From Methylobacterium persicinum (GTDB lineage: Bacteria; Pseudomonadota; Alphaproteobacteria; Rhizobiales; Beijerinckiaceae): DNA of 64,000 nt. Under the pieces are notes generated by a model that saw only the letters and a program-made list of their open reading frames with translations, did not search any database and was not told where the DNA came from. Position 1 is the first letter of the stretch. The number at the start of each line of letters is the position of its first letter. The DNA lies in the NCBI RefSeq assembly GCF_022179525.1, contig NZ_BPQX01000026.1, forward strand, positions 1 to 64,000, in the 5' to 3' direction. This document shows, one piece after another, positions 43,823-54,071 of this stretch. The position numbers and the translations under genes were made by a program.

Positions 43823-45925
43823 ATGTACCACGCGATCGTCTTTTTCCCGCTCATCGGCGCCCTCATCGCCGGCCTGTTCGGGCGCTATCTCGGCGCGCGG
43901 GCCTGCGAGTACATCACCACGGCGCTCCTCGCCCTGACGGCGCTGATGGCCTGGGTCGTGTTCCTCGAAGGCGGCCCGGAAGTCAGGGTACAGGTGGCCT
44001 CGTGGTTCACCGCCGGCGACCTGACGGTGGATTGGGCCTTCCGCATCGACACGCTGACGCGGGTGATGCTGGTGGTCGTGACCTCGGTCTCGACCCTCGT
44101 GCACCTCTATTCCATCGGCTACATGGAGGAGGATCCGCACCGGCCGCGCTTCTTCGCGTACCTGTCGCTGTTCACCTTCGCCATGCTGATGCTGGTGACG
44201 GCGGACAACCTCGTGCAGATGTTCTTCGGCTGGGAGGGCGTCGGCCTCGCCTCCTACCTGCTGATCGGTTTCTGGTACGAGAAACCGTCGGCCAACGCCG
44301 CCGCGATGAAGGCGTTCATCGTCAACCGCGTCGGCGATTTCGGCTTTTCGCTGGGCATCTTCCTCGTCTTCGTGCTGTTCGGCTCGGTGGCCTTCGACGG
44401 GATCTTCCCGAAGATCGACTCCGTGAAGGAGATGACCTTCCACTTCCTCGGCCATGACTGGAACGCCCTGACGCTGGCCTGCCTGCTGCTGTTCATGGGC
44501 GCCATGGGCAAGTCGGCGCAGTTCCTGCTGCACACGTGGCTGCCGGACGCGATGGAGGGCCCGACTCCGGTCTCGGCGCTGATCCATGCGGCGACGATGG
44601 TGACGGCGGGCGTGTTCATGGTCGCCCGGCTCTCGCCCCTGTTCGAGGTGGCACCGGACGCGCTGATCGTCGTGACGGTGATCGGCGGCATCACATCGTT
44701 CTTCGCGGCCACGATCGGCCTCGTGCAGAACGACATCAAGCGGGTGATCGCGTATTCGACCTGCTCACAGCTCGGCTACATGTTCGTGGCGCTGGGCGTC
44801 GGCGCCTATTCGGCCGGCGTGTTCCACCTGTTCACCCACGCCTTCTTCAAGGCGCTGCTGTTCCTCGGGGCCGGCTCGGTCATCCACGCGATGCACCACG
44901 AGCAGGACATGCGGAACATGGGGGCGCTCCGTCGCTACATTCCGTTCACCTGCGCGATGATGGCGATCGGCTCGCTCGCGCTGATCGGGTTCCCCTTCAC
45001 CGCCGGCTACTACTCGAAGGACGCGATCATCGAGGCGGCCTACGCCTCGACCCGGCCCGGCCACACCCTGGCCTTCCTCTGCACGGTGGTCGCCGCCTTC
45101 TTCACCTCGTTCTACTCCTGGCGCCTGTTCTTCATGACCTTCGAGGGTCCGGCCCGCTGGGGTGTCCACGCGGCGCACGACCATCCGGACGCGCCGGCCG
45201 CCGCCCATTCGGCGATGGCCCACGAGGCCGACGGCGCGCCGGGCCACACCGAGGGCGCGGCCCACGACGACAAGGGCTCGGATATCGAGCCGGCCCATCA
45301 CAGCGACGTGGTGGCCGACGACCATCACGGCCACGGGCACGACCTGCACCCGCACGAGAGCCCGCTGGTGATGACGATCCCCCTGGCGGTGCTGGCCTTT
45401 GGCGCGCTCTTCGCCGGCCTGATCTTCAAGAACCGCTTCATCGGCGAGGGCATGGACGCCTTCTGGGGCCACGCCCTGGCGCACGGCCCGGACAACCACA
45501 TCATGCACGAGATCCACGAGGTCCCGGCGCTGGTGTCCCTGTCGCCCTTCATCATGCTGGTGCTGGGCTTCGTCGTCGCCTACTGGATGTACATCCGTCA
45601 GCCGAAGCTGCCCGGCGAACTCGCGGCGCAGCAGCCGGGCCTGTACCGGTTCCTGCTCAACAAGTGGTACTTCGACGAGATCTACGACGCGATCTTCGTC
45701 CGCCCCGCGAAGAAGTTCGGCCTGTTCCTCTGGAAGGAGGGCGACGGCCGGATCATCGACGGGTTTGGCCCGAACGGCATCGCCGCCCGGGTGGTGGACG
45801 TGACCCGCGGGGTGGTCCGCCTGCAGACGGGCTATCTCTACCACTACGCCTTCGTCATGCTCATCGGCGTCGCCGGCCTGATCAGCTGGTACCTGATGGC
45901 CGGCTTTCCCAAGGGCGGCCACTGA
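43823..45925 (+). CDS. nuoL: NADH-quinone oxidoreductase subunit L
   Basis: The 700-residue antiporter-like subunit is the distal proton pump. The core has [29 protein letters not shown] with the channel Glu, and [27 protein letters not shown] with the conserved Lys/His neighbourhood. Between about residues 450 and 510 there is a His/Asp-rich insertion ([20 protein letters not shown]), common in Rhizobiales and facing the solvent. The C-terminal lateral helix region follows. Confidence 0.97.
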   Translation: MYHAIVFFPLIGALIAGLFGRYLGARACEYITTALLALTALMAWVVFLEGGPEVRVQVASWFTAGDLTVDWAFRIDTLTRVMLVVVTSVSTLVHLYSIGYMEEDPHRPRFFAYLSLFTFAMLMLVTADNLVQMFFGWEGVGLASYLLIGFWYEKPSANAAAMKAFIVNRVGDFGFSLGIFLVFVLFGSVAFDGIFPKIDSVKEMTFHFLGHDWNALTLACLLLFMGAMGKSAQFLLHTWLPDAMEGPTPVSALIHAATMVTAGVFMVARLSPLFEVAPDALIVVTVIGGITSFFAATIGLVQNDIKRVIAYSTCSQLGYMFVALGVGAYSAGVFHLFTHAFFKALLFLGAGSVIHAMHHEQDMRNMGALRRYIPFTCAMMAIGSLALIGFPFTAGYYSKDAIIEAAYASTRPGHTLAFLCTVVAAFFTSFYSWRLFFMTFEGPARWGVHAAHDHPDAPAAAHSAMAHEADGAPGHTEGAAHDDKGSDIEPAHHSDVVADDHHGHGHDLHPHESPLVMTIPLAVLAFGALFAGLIFKNRFIGEGMDAFWGHALAHGPDNHIMHEIHEVPALVSLSPFIMLVLGFVVAYWMYIRQPKLPGELAAQQPGLYRFLLNKWYFDEIYDAIFVRPAKKFGLFLWKEGDGRIIDGFGPNGIAARVVDVTRGVVRLQTGYLYHYAFVMLIGVAGLISWYLMAGFPKGGH

Positions 45926-45969
45926 TGCGTCGGCCATCGTTGCGGCAGGCAGAGGGGAATACCAAGTAA

Positions 45970-47490
45970 ATGCTCGGTCTCGGCATCCTCTCCGGTCTGC
46001 TGATCGTGCCCCTGTGCGGGGCGGCCTTCATCCTCTCGCTGAACGGCGATGAGGCCTCGGTCGCGCGCAACAGCCGCTGGGCGGCGCTGGCGACCACGAT
46101 CGTCACCTTCATTCTCTCCCTGGTAGCGTGGTCGCGCTACGATGCCACCTCGTCGAGCTTCCAGCTCGTGGAGAGCCACGCGTGGCTTGCCGAGGGCATC
46201 CGCTTTAAGCTCGGCGTCGACGGCTTCTCGATGCCGCTGGTGCTGCTGACCACCTTCCTGATGCCGTTCTGCATCGGCGCCTCGTGGAACTCGATCCATT
46301 TCCGGGTGAAGGAATACTTCGTCGCCTTCCTGGTCCTTGAGACCACGATGATCGGCGTGTTCCAGGCCCTCGACCTCGTACTGTTCTACCTGTTCTTCGA
46401 AGCCGGCCTGATCCCGATGTTCCTGATCATCGGCATCTGGGGCGGCCAGCGCCGGGTCTATGCCAGCTTCAAGTTCTTCCTCTACACCCTACTTGGCTCG
46501 GTGCTGATGCTGCTCGCCGTGATGGCGATGTACTGGGAGGCCGGCACCACCGACATCCCGACCCTGCTGCAGCACCGCTTCCCGGCGGAGATGCAGTGGT
46601 GGCTGTGGCTGGCGTTCTTCGCCTCGTTCGCGGTGAAGATGCCGATGTGGCCGGTCCATACTTGGCTCCCCGACGCCCACGTCGAGGCGCCGACGGCGGG
46701 CTCGGTGATCCTGGCCGGCATCCTCCTGAAGATGGGCGGTTACGGCTTCATCCGGATCTCCCTGCCGATGCTGCCCCTGGCGAGCCAGGACTTCGCGCCC
46801 CTGGTCTTCGCCCTCTCGGTGGTGGCGATCATCTTCACGTCGCTCACCGCGATGATGCAGACCGACATCAAGAAGCTCATCGCCTATTCGTCGGTCGCCC
46901 ATATGGGCTTCGTGACGCTCGGCCTGTTCACCCTCAACGAGCAAGGCATCCAGGGCGCCCTGTTCCTGATGATCTCCCACGGCATCGTGTCGGGCGCGCT
47001 CTTCCTCTGCGTCGGCGTGGTCTATGACCGGATGCACACCCGCGAGATCGCGGCCTATGGCGGCCTCGTGAAGCGCATGCCGCTCTACGCGGCGGCGATG
47101 ATGGTGTTCACCATGGCCAATGTCGGTCTGCCGGGCACCTCCGGCTTCGTCGGCGAGTTCCTGTCGATGATGGGCGCCTTTCGGGCGAACCCGATGGTCG
47201 CCTTCTTCTCGACCTTCGGCATCATCCTCTCGGCCTGCTACGCCCTGTGGCTCTACGCCCGGGTGATCTACGGCAAGCTCGACAAGCCGAAGCTGCAGGG
47301 CATCCTCGACCTCGACCTGCGCGAGAAGCTCATCCTCGCGCCCCTCGTCGCCCTGACGATCTACTACGGCGTGCATCCCGCGCCCGTGCTCGACGTATTC
47401 GCGCCCTCCACCGAGGCGCTGATGACGGGCATGAAGGCCGCGCTCGCCAACACCCAGACCGCGGCGGCTGCGCTGCCGGTCCCGCGCTGA
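45970..47490 (+). CDS. nuoM: NADH-quinone oxidoreductase subunit M
   Basis: The 506-residue antiporter-like subunit has the expected helices and the segments [22 protein letters not shown] with the channel Glu, and [20 protein letters not shown] with the conserved Lys and His. The start ATG follows the nuoL stop by 45 bp. It is the middle proton pump of the membrane arm. Confidence 0.97.
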   Translation: MLGLGILSGLLIVPLCGAAFILSLNGDEASVARNSRWAALATTIVTFILSLVAWSRYDATSSSFQLVESHAWLAEGIRFKLGVDGFSMPLVLLTTFLMPFCIGASWNSIHFRVKEYFVAFLVLETTMIGVFQALDLVLFYLFFEAGLIPMFLIIGIWGGQRRVYASFKFFLYTLLGSVLMLLAVMAMYWEAGTTDIPTLLQHRFPAEMQWWLWLAFFASFAVKMPMWPVHTWLPDAHVEAPTAGSVILAGILLKMGGYGFIRISLPMLPLASQDFAPLVFALSVVAIIFTSLTAMMQTDIKKLIAYSSVAHMGFVTLGLFTLNEQGIQGALFLMISHGIVSGALFLCVGVVYDRMHTREIAAYGGLVKRMPLYAAAMMVFTMANVGLPGTSGFVGEFLSMMGAFRANPMVAFFSTFGIILSACYALWLYARVIYGKLDKPKLQGILDLDLREKLILAPLVALTIYYGVHPAPVLDVFAPSTEALMTGMKAALANTQTAAAALPVPR

Positions 47491-47500
47491 GGCCGTCCCG

Positions 47501-48946
47501 ATGCCGCCCGTCCACGCCGCCCTCCCGTCCCTCGCACCGCTCCTGCCTGAGCTGATCCTCGGCATCGGCGTGCTGGTGCTGATCCTCTACGGCGCTTGGC
47601 GGGGCGAGCGCTCCGCCGAGTCCGTGAGCGTCGGCGCCCTGATCCTCCTGCTGTTTGCCCTATTCGCGGTGTTGTCGCAGCCGGCCCACGGCCGGGTCAC
47701 GACTTTGTCGGGCGCCTTCGTGTCCGATTCCTTCTCGAAGGTGATGAAGTCCCTGGTGCTGCTCGGCTCCACGGCCGCGATCCTGCTCTCCCACGACTTC
47801 TTCAAGCGGGAGCGGATCGACCGCTTCGAGTACCCGGTGCTGATCGTGCTCTGCACCATCGGCATGATGGTGATGGTGTCGGCCAACGACCTCATCGCCC
47901 TTTATCTCGGCCTGGAGCTTCAGTCGCTCGCCGCCTACGTCATCGCCGCCTTCCACCGGGACGACGTGCGCTCGACCGAGGCCGGGCTGAAGTACTTCGT
48001 GCTCGGCGCCCTCTCGTCCGGCATGCTGCTCTACGGTTCGTCGCTGATCTACGGCTTCACCGGCACGGTCTCGTTCCCCGGCATCGTCTCCGCCCTGAAC
48101 GATCAGGCCGGTGCGGGCATCGTGCTCGGCATCGTGTTCGTGGCGGCGGGCGTGTGCTTCAAGATGTCGGCGGTGCCGTTCCATATGTGGACGCCCGACG
48201 TCTACGAGGGGTCACCCACGCCGGTGACGGCCTTCTTCGCCGCCGCACCGAAGATGGCGGCGGTGTCGATGACGGTGCGGCTGTTCATCGGCGCCCTGCC
48301 GGACGTGACGGCGATCTGGCAGCAGATCTTCGTCTTCGTCTCCATCGTCTCGATGGCGCTCGGCTCCTTCGCGGCCATCGGCCAGCGGTCGATCAAGCGC
48401 CTGATGGCCTACTCGTCGATCGCCAATATCGGCTACGCACTGATCGGCCTCGCCTCGGGCTCGCAGCAGGGGATCGAGGGCCTCGTCCTCTACATGATCA
48501 TCTACCTCGCGATGACGCTCGGCACCTTCGCGATCATCTTGTCCCTGCGCCGCCGGGACGTGATGTTCGAGTCCATCGAGGACCTGTCGGGCCTGTCGCG
48601 GACCCACCCGTGGCTGGCGTTCTGCCTGGCGGCGATGATGTTCTCGCTGGCCGGCATCCCGCCGCTGGCCGGGTTCTTCGCGAAGTTCTACGTCTTTGCC
48701 GCGGCCATCAAGGCAGGTCTCGTGACGCTGGCCGTGATCGGCGTAGTGACCAGCGTTGTCGGCGCCTACTACTACCTGCGGATCGTGAAGATCATGTACT
48801 TCGATGAGGCGAAGGAGCCCTACGAGCGGATGGCCCCGGGCCTGCGGGTGGTGCTGGCCCTGTCGAGCATCGTGGTGATCCTGTTCGTGGTGATCCCCGA
48901 TCCCCTGCGCGCCGCCGCGGCGAACGCGGCCAAGTCCCTGTTCTAG
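47501..48946 (+). CDS. nuoN: NADH-quinone oxidoreductase subunit N
   Basis: The 481-residue antiporter-like subunit closes the nuo operon. It contains VSANDLIALYLGLELQSLAAYVI with the channel Glu and KMSAVPFHMWTPDVYEGSPTPVTAFFA with the conserved Lys. The birA gene begins three bases after its stop, so transcription evidently continues into non-complex I genes. Confidence 0.97.
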   Translation: MPPVHAALPSLAPLLPELILGIGVLVLILYGAWRGERSAESVSVGALILLLFALFAVLSQPAHGRVTTLSGAFVSDSFSKVMKSLVLLGSTAAILLSHDFFKRERIDRFEYPVLIVLCTIGMMVMVSANDLIALYLGLELQSLAAYVIAAFHRDDVRSTEAGLKYFVLGALSSGMLLYGSSLIYGFTGTVSFPGIVSALNDQAGAGIVLGIVFVAAGVCFKMSAVPFHMWTPDVYEGSPTPVTAFFAAAPKMAAVSMTVRLFIGALPDVTAIWQQIFVFVSIVSMALGSFAAIGQRSIKRLMAYSSIANIGYALIGLASGSQQGIEGLVLYMIIYLAMTLGTFAIILSLRRRDVMFESIEDLSGLSRTHPWLAFCLAAMMFSLAGIPPLAGFFAKFYVFAAAIKAGLVTLAVIGVVTSVVGAYYYLRIVKIMYFDEAKEPYERMAPGLRVVLALSSIVVILFVVIPDPLRAAAANAAKSLF

Positions 48947-48949
48947 GGC

Positions 48950-49768
48950 TTGGCCTACCGCCTCGGCGAGGCGGCGCGGGCGGCCGGGCACCGGCTTCAC
49001 GTCCACGACCGCCTCGGTTCCACCAACACCGAAGCCCTGGAACGGGCCAGGGCCGGGGAAACCGGTCCGCTCTGGGTGGTCACCCACCGGCAGGAGGCGG
49101 GCCGTGGCCGGCGGGGGAACACCTGGGCGTCCCTGCCCGGCAACCTCGCCGCGAGCGTCCTCTGGCCGGTGCCCCGGGTGGCGCCGGAGAACCTCGCGCA
49201 GCTCGGCTTCGTGGCGGGCGTCGCCCTGGCGGGGGCGGTGGAGGCGGCCTGCGGCACCCTGCCGGGCTGGGACCGGAGCGATCCCGCCCGATCTGTCCGC
49301 CTGAAATGGCCTAACGACCTGCTGCTCGGGGGCGCCAAGATGGCGGGGCTGCTCCTGGAGGCGGAGGTGCTTCCCGGCGGCCGCCGCGCGGTGGTGATCG
49401 GCTTCGGCGTCAACGTCGCGGCGGCGCCGGAGGGCCTGCCGGCGAAGGGTCCGGCAGCCACAAGCCTCGCCGCGGCGGGTTACGTCGGCGGCCCGGAGGC
49501 GTTACTGGACCATCTCTCCGACCATTTGGCGGCGCAGGCGCGCACCTGGGACGGAGGAAGGAATTTCACCCGCATCCGCGCGCTGTGGCTCGCGCGGGCC
49601 GCCGGTCTCGGGAGCGAGATTGCGGTGGCGAGCGGAGGACAGGTCCTGCGGGGCCGGTTCGACACGATCGACGAGGGGGGGCGGCTCGTGATCCTCGGCC
49701 CCGAGAATGCCCGGCACGTCGTGACCGCCGGGGAAGTGCATTTTGGAACGGCCGCGACGGCGGCCTGA
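48950..49768 (+). CDS. birA: Biotin--[acetyl-CoA-carboxylase] ligase
   Basis: The 272-residue enzyme attaches biotin to carboxylases. It lacks the N-terminal DNA-binding domain, so it is the monofunctional type. The nucleotide-biotin loop is QEAGRGRRGNTWASLPGNLAASVL, and KWPNDLLLGGAKMAGLLLE and the C-terminal SH3-like part (LRGRFDTIDEGGRLVI) are present. The start is a TTG three bases after nuoN. The position after nuoN and before RNase J is conserved in Rhizobiales. Confidence 0.93.
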   Translation: MAYRLGEAARAAGHRLHVHDRLGSTNTEALERARAGETGPLWVVTHRQEAGRGRRGNTWASLPGNLAASVLWPVPRVAPENLAQLGFVAGVALAGAVEAACGTLPGWDRSDPARSVRLKWPNDLLLGGAKMAGLLLEAEVLPGGRRAVVIGFGVNVAAAPEGLPAKGPAATSLAAAGYVGGPEALLDHLSDHLAAQARTWDGGRNFTRIRALWLARAAGLGSEIAVASGGQVLRGRFDTIDEGGRLVILGPENARHVVTAGEVHFGTAATAA

Positions 49769-49784
49769 GTTTGGACGACGACAG

Positions 49785-51458
49785 ATGGCAATGGGACAGG
49801 AGGAGCTCGTCTTCCTGCCGCTCGGCGGCGTGGGCGAGATCGGGATGAATGCGGCCCTTTACGGCTTCGGGCCGCCAAAGGGGCGCAAATGGATCATGGT
49901 CGATTGCGGGATGGGGTTCGCGGGTGAGGAGGCGATGCCCGGCATCGACCTCATGTTCCCCGACCTCTCCTATATCGAGGAACGCCGAAAGGACCTTCTC
50001 GGCATCTTCATCACCCACGCGCACGAGGATCATATCGGCGCGATCTCCGAGCTGTGGACGCGCCTGCGGGTGCCGGTCTACGCGACGCGGTTCGCCAAGA
50101 ACCTGCTGGAGACGCGCCGCCTCTCGGAGCCCGGCGCCCCGAAGGTGGAACTGCGGGAGATAAAGCCCGGCCGGCGCCAGACCGTGGGACCGTTCGAGCT
50201 CGAATTCGTGCCGGTGGCGCACTCGATCCCCGAATCGAACGCGGTGGCGATCCGCACGGCAGCGGGCCTCGTGGTCCATACGGGCGATTGGAAGCTCGAC
50301 CCGACTCCGGTGGCGGGCAACGTCACCTCGCCTGAGGCTTTCACGGCCCTTGGCGACGAGGGCATCATCGCCCTGATCTGCGACTCGACGAACGTAGTCC
50401 GCGAGGGCTTCTCGCCGAGCGAGACGGAGGTCGCCGCGACCCTCAAGACGCTGATCGCCGAGGCGCCCCACCGGGTCGCCGTGACGACCTTCGCCTCGAA
50501 CGTCGCCCGCATCCGCGCCGTGGCCGAGGCGGCCCAGGCCTGCGGACGCCAGGTGATCGCGGTGGGCCGGGCGATGGACCGGGTGATCGATGTCGCCCGG
50601 GAATGCGGCTACCTCGACGGCCTGCCGGAATTCCGCCGGTCCGATTCCTGGAAGAGCATCCCCCGGGACAAGGTCGTGGCCCTGCTCACCGGCTCCCAGG
50701 GCGAGCCCCGGGCGGCCATGTCCCGGGTGTCCCGGCGGGACCATCCGGATATCAGCTTGGCCGATGGCGACCGGGTGATCTTCTCGTCCCGGGCGATTCC
50801 CGGCAACGAGCGCGACGTCGGCGCCATCATCAACGATCTGATCGAGCAGGGCGTGGAGGTCGTGACCGACCGCACCGCCCTGGTCCACGTCTCCGGCCAC
50901 CCCCGCCGGGACGAGATGGTCGAGATGTACAAGTGGACAAGGCCGCAGACGGCGATCCCCGTCCACGGCGAGGCGCTGCACCTCGACGAGCACGCGCGCT
51001 TCGCCCGCGCCCAGGGCGTGGGACACGTGGTGAAGGCCCGGAACGGCACTTTGATCCGCCTCGCCCCGGGGAAGCCGGAGGTGGTGGAGCACGTCAAGGC
51101 CGGGCGCCTGTACAAGGACGGCAACGTCCTGATCGACGACAAGGATCGGGCGATCCCCGAGCGTCGCAAGCTGATGCAGGCCGGGCTCGTGTCGGTGGCC
51201 ATCGCCATCGACGAGGACGGCGTCGTGTTGGGCGAGCCGGCAGTGGACATCATCGGCCTGCCCAACCGCGGCCGGGGCGGCGAGGCGCTGATCGACGTGG
51301 TGGTCGATGCGGTGTCGCAGACGCTGGGCGGCCTGTCCCGGGGCAAGCTCAAGGATTCCGAGGGCGTCGAGAAGAGCGTCGACCGGGCCGTGCGGCAGGC
51401 AGTCAACGAAGTGTGGGGCAAGAAGCCGGCCTGCCACGTGCAGGTGGTGGAGGTGTAG
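49785..51458 (+). CDS. rnj: Ribonuclease J
   Basis: The 557-residue metallo-beta-lactamase/beta-CASP nuclease takes part in 5-prime-to-3-prime decay and maturation of RNA. The metal motif is FITHAHEDHIGA, with HTGDWKLDPTP and the beta-CASP block CDSTNVVREGFSPSE following; VHVSGHPRRDEM holds the late conserved His. I take the ATG at 49785 (MAMGQEELVFLPLGGVGEIG), since the family begins there. It lies 16 bp after birA. The length matches bacterial RNase J. Confidence 0.94.
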   Translation: MAMGQEELVFLPLGGVGEIGMNAALYGFGPPKGRKWIMVDCGMGFAGEEAMPGIDLMFPDLSYIEERRKDLLGIFITHAHEDHIGAISELWTRLRVPVYATRFAKNLLETRRLSEPGAPKVELREIKPGRRQTVGPFELEFVPVAHSIPESNAVAIRTAAGLVVHTGDWKLDPTPVAGNVTSPEAFTALGDEGIIALICDSTNVVREGFSPSETEVAATLKTLIAEAPHRVAVTTFASNVARIRAVAEAAQACGRQVIAVGRAMDRVIDVARECGYLDGLPEFRRSDSWKSIPRDKVVALLTGSQGEPRAAMSRVSRRDHPDISLADGDRVIFSSRAIPGNERDVGAIINDLIEQGVEVVTDRTALVHVSGHPRRDEMVEMYKWTRPQTAIPVHGEALHLDEHARFARAQGVGHVVKARNGTLIRLAPGKPEVVEHVKAGRLYKDGNVLIDDKDRAIPERRKLMQAGLVSVAIAIDEDGVVLGEPAVDIIGLPNRGRGGEALIDVVVDAVSQTLGGLSRGKLKDSEGVEKSVDRAVRQAVNEVWGKKPACHVQVVEV

Positions 51459-51502
51459 GCTAAAGTCCACGACAAGCGGATCTGGCGTTCTCCTACCCGC
51501 CC

Positions 51503-51610
51503 CCTCATCCTGAGGTGCCCGCGTCAGCGGGCCTCGAAGGAGGGCTCCAGAACCCGTGCGGCCGCTGGAGGTCTCCTTCGAGGCGGCTCCCGCCGCACCT
51601 CAGGATGAGG
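51503..51610. repeat. Dispersed palindromic repeat, family A
   Basis: CCTCATCCTGAGGTGCCCGC and CCTCGAAGGAGGGCTCCAG on the left pair with CTCCTTCGAGGC and GCACCTCAGGATGAGG on the right. Weak outer arms (CCTACCCGCCCC and GGGTTGCGGGTGGG) extend it to about 51492-51624. It separates the RNase J gene from mce. Confidence 0.85.
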
Positions 51611-51666
51611 GTTGCGGGTGGGAAAGCTAGGAACCCTGAACGTCCGAAAGAGGGAGGGACTCGAAC

Positions 51667-52071
51667 ATGATCGGCCGGCTGAACCATGTGGCCATCGCGG
51701 TGCGCGACCTCGATGCCGCCTGCGCGGTGTACCGCGACACGCTGGGCGCCAAGGTGTCCGAGGCGCTGCCGCAGCCCGAGCACGGCGTCACCGTCGTGTT
51801 CGTGGAACTGCCCAACAGCAAGGTCGAGCTGATGTCGCCCCTCGGCGAGGGCTCGCCTGTCGAGGCGTTCGTGGAGCGCAACCCCAACGGGGGCGTCCAC
51901 CACGTCTGCTACGAGGTGGACGACATCATCGCCGCCCGGGACAAGCTGAAGGCCCAGGGCGCCCGGGTGCTCGGCACGGGCGAGCCGAAGATCGGCGCCC
52001 ACGGCAAGCCGGTGCTGTTCCTGCACCCCAAGGACTTCCTCGGCACCCTGGTGGAACTGGAGCAGGTGTGA
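51667..52071 (+). CDS. mce: Methylmalonyl-CoA epimerase
   Basis: The 134-residue vicinal-oxygen-chelate enzyme interconverts (2S)- and (2R)-methylmalonyl-CoA. MIGRLNHVAIAVRDLDAACAVYRD has the first metal His, GGVHHVCYEVDDI the second, and LVELEQV at the end the metal Glu. In Methylobacterium this step belongs to the ethylmalonyl-CoA pathway used for glyoxylate regeneration in one-carbon growth, and to propionate use. It is placed after RNase J as in many Rhizobiales. Confidence 0.92.
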   Translation: MIGRLNHVAIAVRDLDAACAVYRDTLGAKVSEALPQPEHGVTVVFVELPNSKVELMSPLGEGSPVEAFVERNPNGGVHHVCYEVDDIIAARDKLKAQGARVLGTGEPKIGAHGKPVLFLHPKDFLGTLVELEQV

Positions 52072-52149
52072 GGGAGCGCCGCGCCGGGGGGCCTCCGCCG
52101 GCATCGCGGGCGCAAACGAGCCACGATGGTCGAGCCATGACGGTATGAG

Positions 52150-52485
52150 ATGACCCGGCTGATGCACGTCTTCGGGCGCTCGACGCCCGCCACCCTCGCG
52201 GCCGTCGCCCTCCTGGTCGCGGCCTTCGTCGCCGCCGGGGTGAACCTGTTCAAGCTGACGATCGGGGGCGGGATCGCCCTCTACTTCGTCATCTGGTGGA
52301 CCCTGCTCTTCGCGATCCTGCCGCTCCGCAACCACGCGGAGACGCGGCCCGAGCACATCGTGCCGGGACAGGATCTCGGGGCCCCGGCCAGACCCCGCCT
52401 GCGGGAGAAGGCGATCTGGACCACGCTGCTCTCCGGCGTCGTCTTCCTCGGCGCGCTGGCTGTCTTTCCCCTGGCGGGGCTGTAA
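52150..52485 (+). CDS. DUF1467 family membrane protein
   Basis: The 111-residue protein has two or three helices. The family core is GIALYFVIWWTLLFAILPLR, followed by PEHIVPGQDLGAPARPRLREK and a C-terminal helix. DUF1467 proteins are short membrane proteins found next to mce in Alphaproteobacteria; their function is unknown. The region before the helices (MTRLMHVFGRSTPATLAAVALLVAAFVAAGVNLF) adds an N-terminal helix. The gene lies 78 bp after mce. Confidence 0.85.
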   Translation: MTRLMHVFGRSTPATLAAVALLVAAFVAAGVNLFKLTIGGGIALYFVIWWTLLFAILPLRNHAETRPEHIVPGQDLGAPARPRLREKAIWTTLLSGVVFLGALAVFPLAGL

Positions 52486-52540
52486 CGCGCTTTCGAGACG
52501 CACTGGATCTCAATGCGTCGCCGTCCTTGCGAGGCTTCTC

Positions 52541-52634
52541 CGTCTTTGCGAGCGGAGCGAAGCAATCCAGGGATCCGCAACATCCTGAGAGGTTCCGCTT
52601 GCCTGGGTTGCGTCGCTTCGCTCGCAATGACGGC
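52541..52634. repeat. Dispersed palindromic repeat, family B
   Basis: CGTCTTTGCGAGCGGAGCGA and AGCAATCCAGGGATCC on the left match GCCTGGGTTGCGTCGCTTCG and CTCGCAATGACGG on the right, with the spacer in between. It lies between the convergent ends of the DUF1467 and nudC genes. Confidence 0.8.
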
Positions 52635-52702
52635 GACGAGGACGCGGTCCATTAGCCGCCGAAAATGCTCGAGACGGACCGGTTCGTAGGGGGAACCGTC
52701 CC

Positions 52703-53605
52703 TCACTCCTCCACGAACTGCCGCATCAGGATATGCGCGATCGCCATGGGCGGCGGGGAGAGGATACCCTCGGGATGGGTGCTATCGAGCATCGCCCGCA
52801 CCGAGTCCCGGTCGAACCAGCGGGCATCCTCCAGCTCGGCCGGATCGGTGACGATGTCCTCGTTCAGGGCCTCGGCGGTGCAGCCGAGCATGAGGGAGGA
52901 CGGGAAGGGCCAGGGCTGCGAGGCCCGGTAGGAGACTGCGCCGACGCGGATCTTCGTCTCCTCGAACACCTCCCGGCGCACGGCGTCCTCCAGGGTCTCG
53001 CCGGGCTCGAGGAAGCCCGCGAGGCACGAGAACATGTGCGGGCGGAAATGCGGTCCCCGGCCGAGGAGGCACCGCTCGCCCCGGCGCACCAGCATGATCA
53101 CCACCGGGTCGACCCGCGGGAAATGGTGGGCGTTGCAGGCCTTGCATTCCCGCCGGAAGCCCCCGGCCGCCGTGAAGGTCGGGGCGCCGCAATTGGCGCA
53201 GAACCGGTACCGGCCGTGCCAGTCGAGCATCGACTTCGCCACCGCCAGGAGGCCGAGTTCCTCCGCCTCGACGGCGGCTTCGGTGGCGATGCTGCGCAGG
53301 TCGAGGCTGCGCATGTCGCCGCCCTCCAGGGTGGGCATCTCGTCGGCCGGGACCGAGGCCGCGAAGGCGGGCCGGCCGTCCCACCGGCCGAGGAACACGG
53401 TCTCGATCCGGCCCGTGGCCAGGGTCAGAGCGGAGGCGGCGTCGAGGAGCGCCGTGCCGTTCCGCAGCAGGAAGCGGTCACCGCCGAGGAGGAGCAGGCG
53501 CGTGCCGTCGCCGTCGATGGGCGGGACGGCCTCCTCCGGTTGCTCGGCCGAGTGCCGGTCGAGGCGGTTCCGGGCGAAGCCGAGGGTCGAGAGGGGGTCG
53601 GTCAT
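52703..53605 (-). CDS. nudC: NAD-capped RNA / NADH pyrophosphatase NudC
   Basis: The 300-residue Nudix enzyme hydrolyses NADH to NMNH and AMP and removes NAD caps from RNA. A zinc ribbon (FCANCG and CKACN) precedes the Nudix box GFLEPGETLEDAVRREVFEE, and the NADH-specific motif SQPWPFPSSLMLG follows at the correct distance. The N-terminal domain of about 120 residues is the usual variable part. The downstream region is a palindromic repeat. Confidence 0.93.
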   Translation of the reverse strand: MTDPLSTLGFARNRLDRHSAEQPEEAVPPIDGDGTRLLLLGGDRFLLRNGTALLDAASALTLATGRIETVFLGRWDGRPAFAASVPADEMPTLEGGDMRSLDLRSIATEAAVEAEELGLLAVAKSMLDWHGRYRFCANCGAPTFTAAGGFRRECKACNAHHFPRVDPVVIMLVRRGERCLLGRGPHFRPHMFSCLAGFLEPGETLEDAVRREVFEETKIRVGAVSYRASQPWPFPSSLMLGCTAEALNEDIVTDPAELEDARWFDRDSVRAMLDSTHPEGILSPPPMAIAHILMRQFVEE

Positions 53606-53611
53606 CGGAGA

Positions 53612-54031
53612 TCAGGCTTGGGCGAAGAGGGTGGCGGCCCGCTCGGCGAGCTGGGCGCGGGCATGGAGGGGGTAGGGACTCCGGGTGCCGAAGCCCCAGA
53701 CGGGGCCGGGCCATGCCGGATCGGAGAGGAACCGCCCGACGACGTGGACGTGGAGCTGCCCGACCACGTTGCCCAGCGCGCCGACATTGATCTTGTCCGG
53801 CTTAGCCAGGGCCTGCATCACGCCCGCGGCGAGGCGGATCTCCTGCCAGAGGGCGATCCCGTCGGCCTCGGCGAGGTCGGTGATCTCGCTCGCCTCCGCC
53901 CGGCGGGGCACGAGGATGAGCCAGGGGAAGCGCGCATCGTCCATCAGCAGCACCCGCGACAGGGCGAGGTCGCCGAGATGGACGGTGTCCGCGGCCAGGC
54001 GGGGATCGAGGACAAAGTCGGCGGTGGTCAT
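53612..54031 (-). CDS. HIT-domain protein with QxHxH active site
   Basis: The 139-residue histidine-triad protein is probably a nucleotide hydrolase or transferase acting on dinucleotide or adenylate conjugates. The triad reads GQLHVHVVGR, so the first His of HxHxH is replaced by Gln, a variant found in a clade of alphaproteobacterial HIT proteins; the central His acting as nucleophile is kept. LILVPRRAEASEITDL is the usual preceding strand. The ATG at 54031 is chosen over an upstream frame that has no HIT character. It ends six bases before nudC. Confidence 0.82.
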   Translation of the reverse strand: MTTADFVLDPRLAADTVHLGDLALSRVLLMDDARFPWLILVPRRAEASEITDLAEADGIALWQEIRLAAGVMQALAKPDKINVGALGNVVGQLHVHVVGRFLSDPAWPGPVWGFGTRSPYPLHARAQLAERAATLFAQA

Positions 54032-54071
54032 CCCGTCTCTATAGTGCAGCCCGGCCGGAGCGACAGGGCGC

